The notes under the pieces: model-generated
The model's input: the letters and a program-made list of their open reading frames with translations, nothing else
Databases searched by the model: none
What the model was told of the DNA's origin: nothing
Shown: piece by piece, positions 1-9,312 of the stretch
Position numbering within the stretch: the first letter of the stretch is position 1
Layout: each line of letters begins with the position of its first letter
From: Elysia marginata
Lineage: Eukaryota > Mollusca > Gastropoda > Plakobranchidae
Reading direction: 5' to 3'
Length of the DNA stretch: 21,873 bases
NCBI GenBank assembly: GCA_019649035.1
Contig: BMAT01006964.1
Span: forward strand, 227,552 to 249,424
Program-made: the position numbers and the translations under genes

Positions 1-47
1 GTGTATAGGTTGAACAGGGATGGTGACAATACACAGCCTTGTCTAAC
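1..47 (-). pseudogene. Non-LTR retrotransposon reverse transcriptase fragment, cut by window edge
   Basis: The reverse strand from base 47 down to 1 reads VRQGCVLSPSLFNLY plus a partial threonine codon. This is the conserved RT block (VRQGC-LSP-LFN-Y) that precedes the YADD catalytic box in LINE-type elements. The enzyme would copy element RNA into DNA at a nicked target site. Immediately upstream (bases 48-75) the sequence becomes AT-rich filler with no RT similarity that I can see, so the copy is truncated or interrupted there. The rest would continue beyond base 1. It cannot be joined in order with the other minus-strand RT pieces in this window, because this block should lie N-terminal to them, so it is probably a separate insertion. 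Fifteen codons match a well-known motif without a stop. Family-level assignment is not possible. Confidence 0.75.
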
Positions 48-801
48 AATAATAACAACAATAAAAAAATGAAACAGGACAAAAAACAAAAACAAAACAA
101 AAATAAAAACTAATAAAAGACCATTTTAGAACTTGGTTTTATCCAGACAGTCGGATTTTAATGTAGAAGAAAAAATCTGGGACTTAAAACGGTGGTGTGC
201 ATAGGTGACTGTGATATCATAAAATCATCTTTATTTTTTTATTTCTTGACATTCAAGTTCTTTAATATTGTGAACCCAAATTGACGCTAGGTATATAAAT
301 GAGACATTGATTATAAAATATCATATTTCATAGTTCACCAATTACCCATTTTAAAAATAGGATATAAAAAATAGAAATCTGATATTTTTAAAGAGCACAA
401 AGTGTTGCCATTTCTTTAATATGACGTGTGCTTTGAAAAGAGAAGAAAGTTGGAGAAACAAAGTAAAAATCATCCCTAAGCGCTTTATAGCTCTGGAACA
501 TGAGTGCAATATTTGCAATGATTTGGTGTGAAAGTCCATGAAAATATAATAGATTTAAAACTTTAATTTTTTACTTTATGATATCGAAAGTCTCATAATT
601 TTGTTTTACCCCAAGAGAATCTTTATAACTAAATTCGAGCAAATATTACATAGATTTCACTTCAGGTTCACATACGTCTTCTTTGTGCTAAGATGTGAAA
701 GTCGATAAAAATTATGACGATGCCCTAAAGCACCTTTTTATGGAAGAATTTTAAGAGGAAAGAAAAGTCCATTAAAATCACTGTAATTGTATATTACCTT
801 A
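48..801. other. AT-rich stretch with no recognisable gene
   Basis: About 750 bases of AT-rich DNA with A- and T-runs. I see no convincing open frame, RNA gene or element terminus. Part of it may be untranslated 3' sequence of the minus-strand LINE piece that ends at 802, but nothing in the bases proves that. Confidence 0.5.
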
Positions 802-975
802 TTATAAAATGCCTTGCAGCAAACCATTGACGATCATGTCCTTCCATACTCCTAGGACCCTACCTGTTGCTGCCGATGTCTCCACCACGTTTTCTGCACC
901 AAGCCACTTGATCATTTCATCCTGTATGTTTTCCCGTTGTTTACCCTTACTGCTTATTCCGTAAAGTTTTTCCAT
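802..975 (-). pseudogene. C-terminal end of a LINE reverse transcriptase
   Basis: A minus-strand frame runs from an ATG at 975 to a TAA at 802 (57 codons) and includes KGKQRENIQDEMIKWLG and, at its end, GVWKDMIVNGLLQGIL before the stop. This is the layout of the C-terminal tail of many animal LINE RTs: a basic G-K/R-Q-R-E-x-I/M-x-D segment, a K-W-L-G segment, then W-K/R-D-M-I-x-N and a stop. The plus-strand copy at 1005-1358 ends with the same signature (LWRDMIANATKHGT), so the two pieces support each other. The catalytic part is not attached. The frame stays open to about 1005, but RT similarity upstream of 975 is lost. It is a truncated relic, not a gene; the ATG is internal to the original protein. 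Confidence 0.68.
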
Positions 976-1004
976 TAAAATTAAAAAGAGCCACCCACAT
1001 AGAA

Positions 1005-1358
1005 CATATTCTCATGTATGGGTGTGAGGCATTTACAATATCAGAACAAAATTACAGCTAAAATAGAAGCTACAGCATCAAATGATACAGTCTCGAAAGA
1101 AGTTAACATAGGACATTGATTTGAACCTTACGAAAACGCCAAGCCATTTTTATGGCCACGTGATGAGAATAGAAAAGCTTAAACATCTCATAACTGGAAA
1201 TATTGGTGAAAAAAAGCAGATGAAAAAAAATGGAGAAAATGCTGAATGGGCTAGCACTACGGCTTGGGAAAGAACGAGTGATTGAGACATTGATAGAAAC
1301 AAAGCATCGAGAATTATGGAGGGACATGATCGCGAACGCTACGAAGCATGGCACTTGA
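1005..1358 (+). pseudogene. C-terminal region of a LINE reverse transcriptase, frameshifted
   Basis: The plus strand holds successive blocks of a LINE RT C-terminus, split among frames. Bases 1014-1049 read MYGCEAFTISEQ, the classic YGCE-W-T block. It is followed by a shifted frame with KIEA. Bases from about 1120 read FYGHVMRIEKLKHLITGNI, the conserved F-GH-MR block. After a slip at the A8 run (1223-1230), the frame EKMLNGLALRLGKE leads to ELWRDMIANATKHGT and a TGA at 1356-1358. At least two frameshifts and several stops make it a dead copy. It lies head-to-head with the minus-strand copy at 802-975. The block order is correct, so this is one decayed insertion. The exact LINE clade cannot be read from this part. 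Confidence 0.8.
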
Positions 1359-1848
1359 TTTTTAATATTGCCGTCATCATGCTTGCCTCTGTTCAATGCT
1401 TTCCTCCTCATCATTTGTCTGAAAAGGGTACGTGGTATTTATGAATGCTATTGTCCTTTATGTTGCGCTTTAGTCGTCACTGTTACGTTTTATTTCCTTG
1501 TAGTCTATAATATTCGGGACATTCTTCTCAAGAACAACTCTTTTGTATCAAGTATTTTTTCTGTCTATTTTGAGATCATCCACGCTTTCCATCTATAAAC
1601 TAGAATAGGATCTATAAAACCCTTAGAGCTCTTTGTCTTGTTAAAGACGATGTTATAAATTAAAAATTAAAAAAAAATTTTATTTTAAAGTGACAGTTTA
1701 GTGAAGTTTCAGACAAACATTCTGGCGCATCTTAGTAATTGTAAAGTAAATTTGCTGACAAAGCTTCTATCTTAACCTTTACATGATAGCGCGCGTTTAA
1801 GTCAAAACCTTCAGTCACGAGTCTGTAAATCGATAGGTAGGTATAAAA
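1359..1848. other. Between LINE fragments, no clear feature
   Basis: Mostly AT-rich. If the minus-strand pieces at 1849-2052 and 802-975 came from one element, this interval would hold its middle part. A minus-strand stretch near 1370-1414 reads HDDGNIKNQ, faintly like the DG-I--E block of LINE RTs, but the match is too weak to call. Confidence 0.4.
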
Positions 1849-2052
1849 CTAAGTGTTAGATTTACCGAGCAGAACTCCATTTCTTGTGAATGCAAGTCCA
1901 TTATTGCTTAGCCTACTGTACCTCCTGACCACAGCCGCAAGATGGAACAATCGTTGAAGTTCATTCTGCACTAGAATAATTATATCGCACTCATATTCTA
2001 TTCTACCTGAGAATATTCCTTCGTTAGGAAATGCAAAGAAACAAGCTTTTCC
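1849..2052 (-). pseudogene. LINE reverse transcriptase fragment around the degenerate YADD catalytic box
   Basis: A stop-free minus-strand stretch of 67 codons ends at a stop at 1849-1851. It reads FPNEGIFSGRIEYECDIIIL followed by VQNELQRLFHLAAVVRRYS. The pattern F-x-EG-(x)-G-x-I-x-x-YADD-x-I-L-(x)-NELQRL--- is the RT palm around the catalytic aspartates. Here YADD has become YECD, so one catalytic aspartate is lost. No start codon is expected because this is an internal piece. It lies upstream, in minus-strand sense, of the C-terminal piece at 802-975, and the order is right for one element. The spacing is too large unless something was inserted. The match is to a family pattern from memory and is less certain than the two C-terminal copies. 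Confidence 0.55.
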
Positions 2053-2132
2053 CTAGAGACCAGATGAAAGTACGATTGATCATTCACATTCTTAGAACAG
2101 ACCCGCTTAATCCTACCAAAATTGGTCAACCC

Positions 2133-2155
2133 TTTTTTTTTTGAGGGGGGGGGGG
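2133..2155. repeat. T10-GA-G11 composite homopolymer
   Basis: Ten T, then GA, then eleven G. An almost identical block (T10-GTGA-G11) occurs at 12146-12170. It lies just upstream, in minus-strand sense, of the RT piece at 1849-2052. Confidence 0.85.
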
Positions 2156-2599
2156 CAAAAACAATAAAAAGCTACGAGCAAGACCAGCGACGACCCTAAC
2201 GTTCACCCTGCACAAACTAAAAAGGTTAAAACATAAGCACCAGTCTTGTCAGACTTCAAGAGTTTGCTTAACAGCGGACACAACAAACTCGAATGGCATA
2301 CAACAGAAGATTTATTGCTATCCATAGTAAAACAGAACGTCACCAAAAATATTTTGTTCCGGCAACATCTCAAAATGCTCAAAATCAAAAATCGCTCAAA
2401 AATGTGAATTTCAAGGCTTCTCTTTCCCTTATCTACGCATTTTTTATGTGTCCGTGAATTTATGGCCGTAAGGAAATTTGTGTGAGAGAAACTCGCTTCT
2501 ATCGTTGTTTATCATACAGCGTAGATCGTATATGCGTACGTATGTTTAATTGAGTTTTGTGATTGAGCATGAACTAAAATTGTTAAACTGTATGCCATT
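2156..2599. other. No gene seen; possible LINE 3' untranslated region at the right
   Basis: A 62-codon open frame exists on the minus strand (2203-2388) but has no motif or coding signature and begins at a non-ATG codon. The right half leads into the TTATC tail and may be the untranslated 3' part of that plus-strand retroelement. Confidence 0.4.
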
Positions 2600-2655
2600 T
2601 ATTCCATACCGAGTAATGGATCAATAAAGTGCATCTTATCTTATCTTATCTTATC
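2600..2655 (+). mobile_element. 3' tail of a non-LTR retroelement with (TTATC)n
   Basis: AATAAA at 2623-2628 is followed eight bases later by four perfect TTATC units (2636-2655). A polyadenylation-like signal right before a short pentamer tail is how several molluscan LINEs and their SINE partners end. The tail sits on the plus strand, the same orientation as the RT piece at 1005-1358, but 1.3 kb away, so it need not belong to it. I could not define a target-site duplication. An ordinary gene's poly(A) signal next to a chance microsatellite is the alternative. Confidence 0.5.
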
Positions 2656-3438
2656 ATCGTGGACAGCCAACGTTGATAGGTCAGCAAGGTGTAGGAGTGA
2701 CTAGTAGGGTGTGATGGGTAAGACTTGTCATGTCAAATGTACTTCTTTCTTAAGACTACTGTTAGAGCCAGGGACAATGAAAAATACTTGTACTTGTAGT
2801 CTCTTCAAAATGTTTCCGCGGGGCACTTTCCTTTTTTTTCCAAGTGACTTAATATTTCTTCATTTATCTTGCACCTTAACGCCTTATTACTAGTAAGTCC
2901 GTCCAGAAATAAGTTTTGTCGACATTTCTAAGTAGTACGTAGCAATGCCTTTGGGTGTATGTTCAATTAGAGTTTCCAGAAAGTTTTGCATTATGCCTCT
3001 GCAAATCAAAACCACCATGAACATTATTATAACATTTATTTCATATAAAAAGGCTTCTTATCGTGTATTAAAAAAAACTTGTAGCTTTACGTGATAAAAA
3101 GCACAATTTATTAGGTAGTTTTTTTTCTGCGTACATTTGAGAAAAACAAATATATTTTTATGTAGTTTCCGATTAAAAAGGGAATGGTTTTTAACTCATC
3201 AGCGGCGTGTTTGTTATATGACAGGCTTGACAGGCAGGATATTACTTACTATTATTTTTTTCTGTGAAATTTTCTTCTTGTAGCTCTACAAGTGACTAGA
3301 ATACTCTATCAATCTTTACACTCAGCTTCTCGACTTCCTTCTCAAAATGCAACACTCAGCCCTAGATATTTAGACGCAGCTTTGTTGCATTGCTTTGAAC
3401 AATAAAAATGGAGAAGGGGAATATTTTTTCCTTGTTCT
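2656..3438. other. No recognisable gene
   Basis: AT-rich DNA with scattered T- and A-runs. No open frame with coding character, RNA fold or repeat longer than a homopolymer was seen. Confidence 0.5.
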
Positions 3439-3633
3439 TCATGATAAGTTCATGTTATCATCCATTTTCTCGTATGAAGTATGATACCGAGTCTCACATA
3501 GTTCACACAGCAATGCTTTATCCTTTTGTGCAATACTCATAGAGCAGGCGCTATAACCACATCTTGGGGTAGTCAGCTTTTCCAAAGATTCGTTCCTACC
3601 AAATCTTATAGTTCCAGATCTAGAATCTAGCAA
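3439..3633 (-). pseudogene. Degenerate PHD-type zinc finger fragment
   Basis: A minus-strand frame contains CGYSACSMSIAQKDK then ALLCELCETRYHTSYEKM before a stop at 3439-3441. From the second cysteine the spacing C-x12-C-x2-C-x4-H-x2-(C) fits a PHD finger, with the hydrophobic run before the CxxC and an aromatic residue before the histidine. The first pair is C-x4-C instead of C-x2-C, and the cysteine after the histidine is a tyrosine (TSY), so zinc binding would be broken. PHD fingers of this short style are common at the start of LINE and other retroelement proteins in molluscs and cnidarians, and the LINE debris nearby makes that origin the best inference. An exon of a chromatin reader gene is the alternative. 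No ATG start fits; the frame opens at a TTG codon. Confidence 0.5.
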
Positions 3634-4003
3634 CTGGAATTGCCATACTTTGGACCTTTAAATAAATTATTAATCTTTTTACCGTTTCAAATCCAATTTT
3701 CTCTTGCTTGCATCCACAGTTTTTGTATTATAAGATATTCAATTTCTCTAACGATCTAGATCTACTGGATTTGTAGATTACAACAATGGCGTAAAGCTAG
3801 TCTACTTCCAAGAAGATATTGGGTTAAAACGACGCTTAAATTCTAAACTTAACTATATCCAAGTATTTATACATATTTATATGTATAAGGAAGCTGTTTA
3901 AATATAAGTAATGAAATAATTGAGCGATGAAAAAGCTCATTAAATCCAGTTAAGAGAGAAAAAGAAGAAAACCCCCACAACATATAACCACGAGAAGTGA
4001 GGC
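3634..4003. other. No gene; short AT palindrome
   Basis: AT-rich interval. It contains a perfect 10-bp-arm palindrome with a 2-base loop at 3867-3888, built only from A/T steps plus one C/G pair per arm, which is not surprising at this base composition. CTAGATCTA-like words occur near 3755. Confidence 0.45.
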
Positions 4004-4007
4004 AAAA
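4004..4007 (-). terminator. RNA polymerase III terminator of the tRNA gene
   Basis: Four T on the minus strand begin five bases after the tRNA 3' end. This is the minimal Pol III stop signal and agrees with the gene being functional. Confidence 0.6.
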
Positions 4008-4012
4008 GAATG

Positions 4013-4084
4013 TGGAGATGCCGGGGATTGATCCCGGGGCCTCTCACATGCGAAGCGAGCGCTCTACCACTGAGCCACATCCCC
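4013..4084 (-). tRNA. tRNA-Ala, anticodon CGC
   Basis: The reverse complement folds into a complete 72-base cloverleaf. The acceptor stem is GGGGATG/CATCTCC with the G3:U70 wobble that alanyl-tRNA synthetase recognises. The D arm is GCTC...GAGC. The anticodon stem is CTCGC/GTGAG with loop TTCGCAT, giving anticodon CGC, which reads GCG alanine codons. The variable loop has 5 bases, the T arm is CCGGG/CCCGG with loop ATCAATC, and the discriminator base is A. The A box (TGGCTCAGTGGT) and B box (GGGATCAATCC) serve as the internal Pol III promoter. There is no intron, and CCA is not encoded, as is normal in eukaryotes. The stems pair throughout with only G:U wobbles, arguing against a pseudogene or SINE head. 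Confidence 0.95.
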
Positions 4085-4195
4085 TGATGAACGAAGTTTG
4101 ATAATTTACCATAAACCTTATCGAATTTATATTGTTATATCTTTGGAGCCATAATTTTATGATTCCCAGATTGTGAAGGTGTCAGCCTTAATCAC

Positions 4196-4253
<58 letters not shown>

Positions 4254-4398
4254 GATTATTATTATTATCATCATCATCATCATCATTATTATTATTATTA
4301 CTATTGTTGTTTTTATTATTATTATTATTATGCTTACTGTTAATTATTATTATTATTATTATTATCATTATTATTTTTATTATTATTACTATCATTAA

Positions 4399-4453
<55 letters not shown>
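4196..4453. repeat. Composite ATT/ATC trinucleotide microsatellite
   Basis: About 258 bases, mostly (TTA)n, interrupted by (TCA)6 near 4268-4287 and by single variants such as TGC, TTT and TAC. The poly-asparagine frames through it are translation artefacts. A sister locus of ATT plus ATG units lies at 21204-21299. Confidence 0.97.
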
Positions 4454-4840
4454 ATCAGATCAGTTTGACAACTTTTTTTTAATTTACATTTTTTACTTTT
4501 TAGTTGTTAGCTCATCCGCTATTATTTCAAAACTTAATACAAATTGGAAAGTATAATCATTAACTTGAGCTGTTGATAATAAGAAACTGCCGTTGATAAT
4601 TACCCTGAACTTCTCATTGCCGACTGTGCGATAAAGAACTTTGCTCAGACAAGCAAGTTTGTGGGAATCGATAAAACATGGGTATGTTAAATACTCGTAT
4701 CTATCATGTTTAAAACAACAAAGTTAACTTCGCGTGCAAGGAATGTCGACATTTTTTCTCCATATATACAGCTTCAGCTAATGAAGAAGAACATGTTAAA
4801 GAATAGACTTTCTTATCGTTTGAAATGAATAGAATTACCT
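4454..4840. other. No gene seen
   Basis: AT-rich sequence without an open frame, RNA fold or repeat that I can support. Confidence 0.45.
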
Positions 4841-4880
4841 TCTTAAAACATTATAGTTTTTCTTAAAACATTATAGTTTT
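4841..4880. repeat. Perfect 20-bp tandem duplication
   Basis: The unit TCTTAAAACATTATAGTTTT occurs twice with no gap and no mismatch. Identity over 40 bases in otherwise drifting sequence suggests a recent replication-slippage or repair event. Confidence 0.97.
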
Positions 4881-4969
4881 TTCGATGGTTTGTTTCCCTC
4901 AGTTGATTTCAAATTAAAGAACAAACATTATTCTCTGTCTCTATCGTTTTTAAGTTTTCTCCTTTATTG

Positions 4970-4999
4970 CCCCCCCTCCCTCTCTCTCTCTCTCTCTCT
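4970..4999. repeat. C7 run and (TC)n microsatellite in a pyrimidine-rich patch
   Basis: C7, T, CCC, then (TC)n to 4999, inside a pyrimidine-rich region of about 4930-5060. A 98-codon frame through this patch starts at TTG and is rich in Ser and Leu only because of the CT repeat. Confidence 0.95.
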
Positions 5000-5968
5000 T
5001 TCTCTATCACTATCTTTCCCTACCATTCCTTTTCTACTCTTCTGTCTCCCAAACGAATCCTTTCTTACTTCCCTGCTTTCTGCTAGATTACTAACAATTA
5101 CTATTACTGCTCGCTTTGACCTTTCTTTGCTGTCTAAAGACTCGTCGTTTAAAGCTTCTTGTTTAAGAAGGAATGATAAGTGCTGACCTTAAGTTATCAT
5201 GGTAGACGAAATCGATCTACGTGTCTCTTTTGTATCTATCTGAGGGTGGCTTCTTCCCAAACCCAGTGCACTCTATACGGATAGAAAGCATAGAGAACAA
5301 AGATAAATTTATGGAAATGGCTAATTTTTCAGGTTTCTTTTGGGATAATAATCTCAAAAAAGGAATCAATCTTTAAACGACACAGGGTGGAAAAACAAGC
5401 AATGGTCATTGGTATCCCTGGTAGTCAGAAAAAATCTGATGTGATTCAAGCAGACTAAACCAGACTTGTTTTAATTTAGAGCCAGTGAAAAAAAATGCAA
5501 GTTGATAAAGTTATCGATAACTGTTTGTAATGACAAGTATTTGCTTGGCATACAGGAGTGTAATGATTCTAAGTTTTTAATCTTTTCAAGAGATTAGAGG
5601 TGCCTATTGAAATTATGATTAAAAGTCTACTCGTCAAAATCCCGACTGCCCGATGCTTCACAAGTGAGCATTACAAAATTAAAAGTTTTATACTTTAATA
5701 TTTTGTTTTGTCCGTCTAAACAAGATAAACAAGATAACGGTATTTATTCTCTAGGATGTAATTGCATTTAGTGGACAGAAAATGAGGTTTGCCAACTCGC
5801 TAGTCTAAGGCTGAACTGATCTCTGATAAATCATGAAACTTGTTATGAGATTCAAAGTTTGTTGTTATTATTAATGAAAAATGCCTTGTTTCGATAGAAT
5901 GGGAACAGAGTGGTTGGCGGTGTTAGTGAAGATGATAGTCTTCATTTAAAGAGTCAATAATCTTAGTA

Positions 5969-5971
<3 letters not shown>
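5000..5971. other. No recognisable gene
   Basis: AT-rich non-repetitive sequence. A 14-base palindrome (AGTTATCGATAACT) lies near 5509-5522. No frame or RNA fold stands out. Confidence 0.45.
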
Positions 5972-6016
<45 letters not shown>

Positions 6017-6026
6017 CGCTCGCTCT
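5972..6026. repeat. (CT)n followed by (CTCG)n
   Basis: About 42 bases of CT followed by CTCG units before CTCTGG. The CTCG units look like a point mutation in the CT array that was then copied by slippage. Confidence 0.97.
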
Positions 6027-8480
6027 GGCAGTCCCCGCGTCATGAAATGTGAAGCATAAAATTAAAAGGTACGGATATTACATGTCCAAATGTTAATTAA
6101 AAATGCTCACTCGGATTTTTCAACCTGATTTTAAAAATTCTTTCTCGTGCTTTATCCCTGTAGGTTTAATCTTGTTTGACGTGATACTCACACAAAAACT
6201 ATTACGACCGTTCTAAAATGTTTGCGAAGTAAAGTCTCCATTTTTTTAGAACCGTAGTTAATATTTATAAAAAATATAATATTAAATGACAATCAATGTC
6301 ATAAAAATGTATCCAATATGTCACTTATCATCAACATCTAAAGTACGGTGATATTAACCGTCTAATGTTTTGGTAGACGGGCTAAACTTACAGCTTACGT
6401 TTTAAAACTTGAACAGAACAGTTCAAGTTACAAAGAAACAGAGACGTGTCGGTTTCGACCAAGGTTTTCTCCAACCACGGAAAACTTCTGCCTACGACAT
6501 GTAGTTATGCTGAAATTAGACTGTAAGTCCCCCTTTTTGAGAGCTTTCATTAAAGAAGTTTTCAAAACTTTTGTTATAATTATATTTATCAACAAAAAAA
6601 TTATGACGTTAATGAAGCTAAAAAAGATAATTACTTTTTAAAACATATATGACATTGACGGCTTTAAAGCTATAGGTTGAATGCAAATCGACACTTTCTA
6701 GCGGAATACTTGCTAAGGCCCGTCTACATAGTGAGGTTCTTTAAAATTAATTGTTTATGCTCTTGCAAGGTATGAGTCTAAACTTAACAAAATTAAAGGG
6801 TTTTCTGATATAGACCATGATTGGCCTTGGTTTATTTTAGGTTGCTTTTAATACCATTAGCTGAGGGGTAAGTTCAATACATGGTAGAGCTATCTCGCCA
6901 GAAAAGGACATGAAAGGATACTGACCTTTAGTGGGGTCTTGCTGTACTTTACTCACTTGTAACAATCGCTAAAATGGTGGTGGGTAGTGACAGGTTGATA
7001 ATTGAAGTACATACTTTACTTTTCTGTTGGAAACCCTAAAGATACATTGTCGAGATCTAATCTATTCAATTCTGAAAGTGAAAAAACTGCAATTATGATT
7101 CTCAAAGCCCTAATTTATCTTTTACTAGCGTATTGCTATGCTTGCGTGTAATTTCTCGTGTATGGTAACGATATTGTCAGCTAGTTCCGGGTAACGTGAA
7201 CGGCTTGTGTATGTTTTTCACATGTCAGTGTACATTATATTTATCTTTATCATAACCACCATCGCAAGAAATATCTACATGTGTATCTTGCTGATACAGC
7301 CCAAGCAGAGTGTAAAATACGCAAATACTTTTAGTTGAGAGGCATTGATTTACTAAGACTTTATAGTGGTATGAGATGATTGGAAATTGGTCTACGTTCG
7401 TACCTCGATTTTTTTGCCATACTTTTACTAGATCCTATCATAAGGTTAGATGTGAATCTGCTTGTTCTATTAAGTCTAGAAATAAATTTGATTAAAAAAA
7501 AAACAACAATTTAGTAGACCTTATGATACCACAGTGGCACAAAAGCTGCTTTTAAAAGACGTAATGATATAACTAGTATTATACAACTGGTCATTTGTTT
7601 TCAAAAAATATAAACGGATTGGATGAAAAAAAAACAACCATATTAAATCATATCGTTACAAAGGCTGGCGAAGGCTATTGCCCTTTATGCGCGAACAAAA
7701 CATAGCAACAAGAAATATTTAAAATCATATTTAAGAGATATCGCTTCATAATCAACCTTTATTTTTCAACTTATTTAGATTTAACGCATCCTGGGTCTAC
7801 ACACATAACATAGCTCAACATGCTATAATTAAACAAAAAAAACCCAAAATTTTTAGTTAAAATGTTGCATCCTATATATTACCGGCATTTTGTTATAAAA
7901 GAGTTAGAGATAAACACCTGAAACCCCCGGAACCGTAAAAACACACCAATGTTTGTAATCGATACTAATTTCGTTAATTTGAAACCTTTTGCTCTCGGGC
8001 TCTGACAACCGGGGCAAGCTGTAATTATCGTCAGATGACTTTCAGAAGCCTTGGTTAGGTTTTTAATAAACTAGATCTAAAGGTCTTCACCTCTAAGTGA
8101 GTCACTAGTTTGTGTCTCTGTTCATGAGCTTAGCTTATTCTTTGGACTGACATTACTCAATAAAATTAAACTTCCTTCATCATTCTCACGTTCTGAAATA
8201 TTGGTCAAATTTTAATGACTTTTAGCGTAGTTATCGTATTGTTTTTCAAGCTAAATATGAAATCAATTGACAGAAAACTTGATCTATTTCCAATACCCTG
8301 GCTCTTAGCTCACTTTTAATCGGCCGAGATTACATAAGTATAATCAATAGTATAAATACAGATAAAGATTGATTTGTCCAGAATATTTCGGTTGCCTGAT
8401 TAGTAGCGCATCGTAGAAACTGATCCCTAAATTTGCTTTTCCCCCTGCGTTTGTTGTCTCTTTTTCTTGCGTAACTATCT
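6027..8480. other. 2.4 kb without a supported gene
   Basis: Long AT-rich interval. It contains small inverted repeats, such as AACTTGAAC/GTTCAAGTT around a 6-base loop at 6406-6429 and 11-bp arms at 7436-7446 and 7518-7528. Both are near chance level for this length and composition. No open frame above 60 codons with coding character and no RNA gene was found. Confidence 0.5.
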
Positions 8481-8811
8481 GTGTGCCGTCGTGGTCTAGT
8501 CGTAGACGCTCGGCTTTGGACGAGAGGTCCAGGGTTCGAGTTTCGCTTTCGGCAGGTTCATGTTTAGTCCCTGAGAAAGACTATTTACACACATTTCTTC
8601 GCCTCACTCATGCATTAAAGGAGTACCCGACTAAAGGCAGTGCAATATCTTGTCAGAATGCTAGAGTGATGCGCTTCATTTGTTGCTCCTCTGTGAAATC
8701 AGAAGTAATTTAGTTATTATGGCCTGTTGAAGGAGCCAAAAAAAAAGCGTTAAGAGCATATAAAGGGATTAGCCGCTATATAAAAACGCTCTTTACTTTA
8801 CTCTTTACTTC
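8481..8811 (+). mobile_element. tRNA-derived SINE
   Basis: The head is tRNA-like. It starts near GCCGTCGTGGTCTAGTCGTA, with an A box (TGGTCTAGTCGT) and, 40 bases on, a B box (GGTTCGAGTTT), which together form a Pol III promoter. Stem CTCG/CGAG brackets a GCTTTGGA loop, but the T stem no longer pairs, so it is not a tRNA gene. About 230 bases of unrelated body follow, then a tail of CTTTA-type repeats at about 8790-8811 (CTTTACTTTACTCTTTACT). Head, body and short-repeat tail over about 330 bp is the standard SINE layout; mobilisation would depend on a partner LINE. A second head copy at 21432-21493 confirms that it is dispersed. No target duplication is clear. The parent tRNA is uncertain. A 76-codon frame across it is not a gene. 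Confidence 0.72.
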
Positions 8812-9294
8812 ATTTATCTTCATTAATAAAAAGCGATTCAAACCACTTAAGTAAAAGTAAACGGTTCATAAACAAAATATACATAAAAACTTAATCATGT
8901 ATAAGAATAATAAAAAAGTTCCTGGTTTTCAAAGACAAAGGCATGTAAAGATAGATCTTACTATACCACGATAATCACCCTTAGGTGATTTATATTAAAA
9001 TGTCATTAAAATTTTTTAAACTTTTGATATGGTGTTTGGTATTCTTGATCAAGATGGAGTAATGTTACTTTTATCAAAAATATCATTTTTAACATGCTGG
9101 TTGTACACCAGTAGAAACTTGTGTCATAGCTGAACACAATGTTTAAAAAAAAAACAATTTTAATTAAAACAGAACAAGAAAGAATGATGGAGGGTCTTGG
9201 TGTACCGAATGTAATCGTACCAGTAAGACATCTACGGATCAGTTCTTGTTTTTGCCGTTCGAAGAACGTAAAAAATGTATTTTTTTTGCTTTCA
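8812..9294. other. No recognisable gene
   Basis: AT-rich DNA downstream of the SINE tail. Nothing supported beyond homopolymer runs. Confidence 0.45.
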
Positions 9295-9312
9295 ATCTAG
9301 ATCTAGATCTAG
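9295..9312. repeat. (ATCTAG)3 hexamer repeat
   Basis: Three perfect ATCTAG units. A related ATCTAGATCTAGAT block lies at 12757-12770. The hexamer is self-complementary, so the array reads the same on both strands. Confidence 0.9.

Noticed and set aside
3867-3888. 22-base AT palindrome
   Set aside because: Nearly all A/T, so low information; no element borders.
4192-4401. Minus-strand 69-codon frame of almost pure asparagine
   Set aside because: Translation of the ATT microsatellite.
6406-6429. 9-bp inverted repeat with a 6-base loop
   Set aside because: About one such hairpin is expected by chance in AT-rich DNA of this length; no context supports a role.
7436-7528. 11-bp inverted repeat 70 bases apart, considered as a MITE
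   Set aside because: No target duplication, no extension of the arms, and near chance expectation.
8483-8713. 76-codon plus-strand frame
   Set aside because: Lies in the SINE head and body, and starts at a non-ATG codon.
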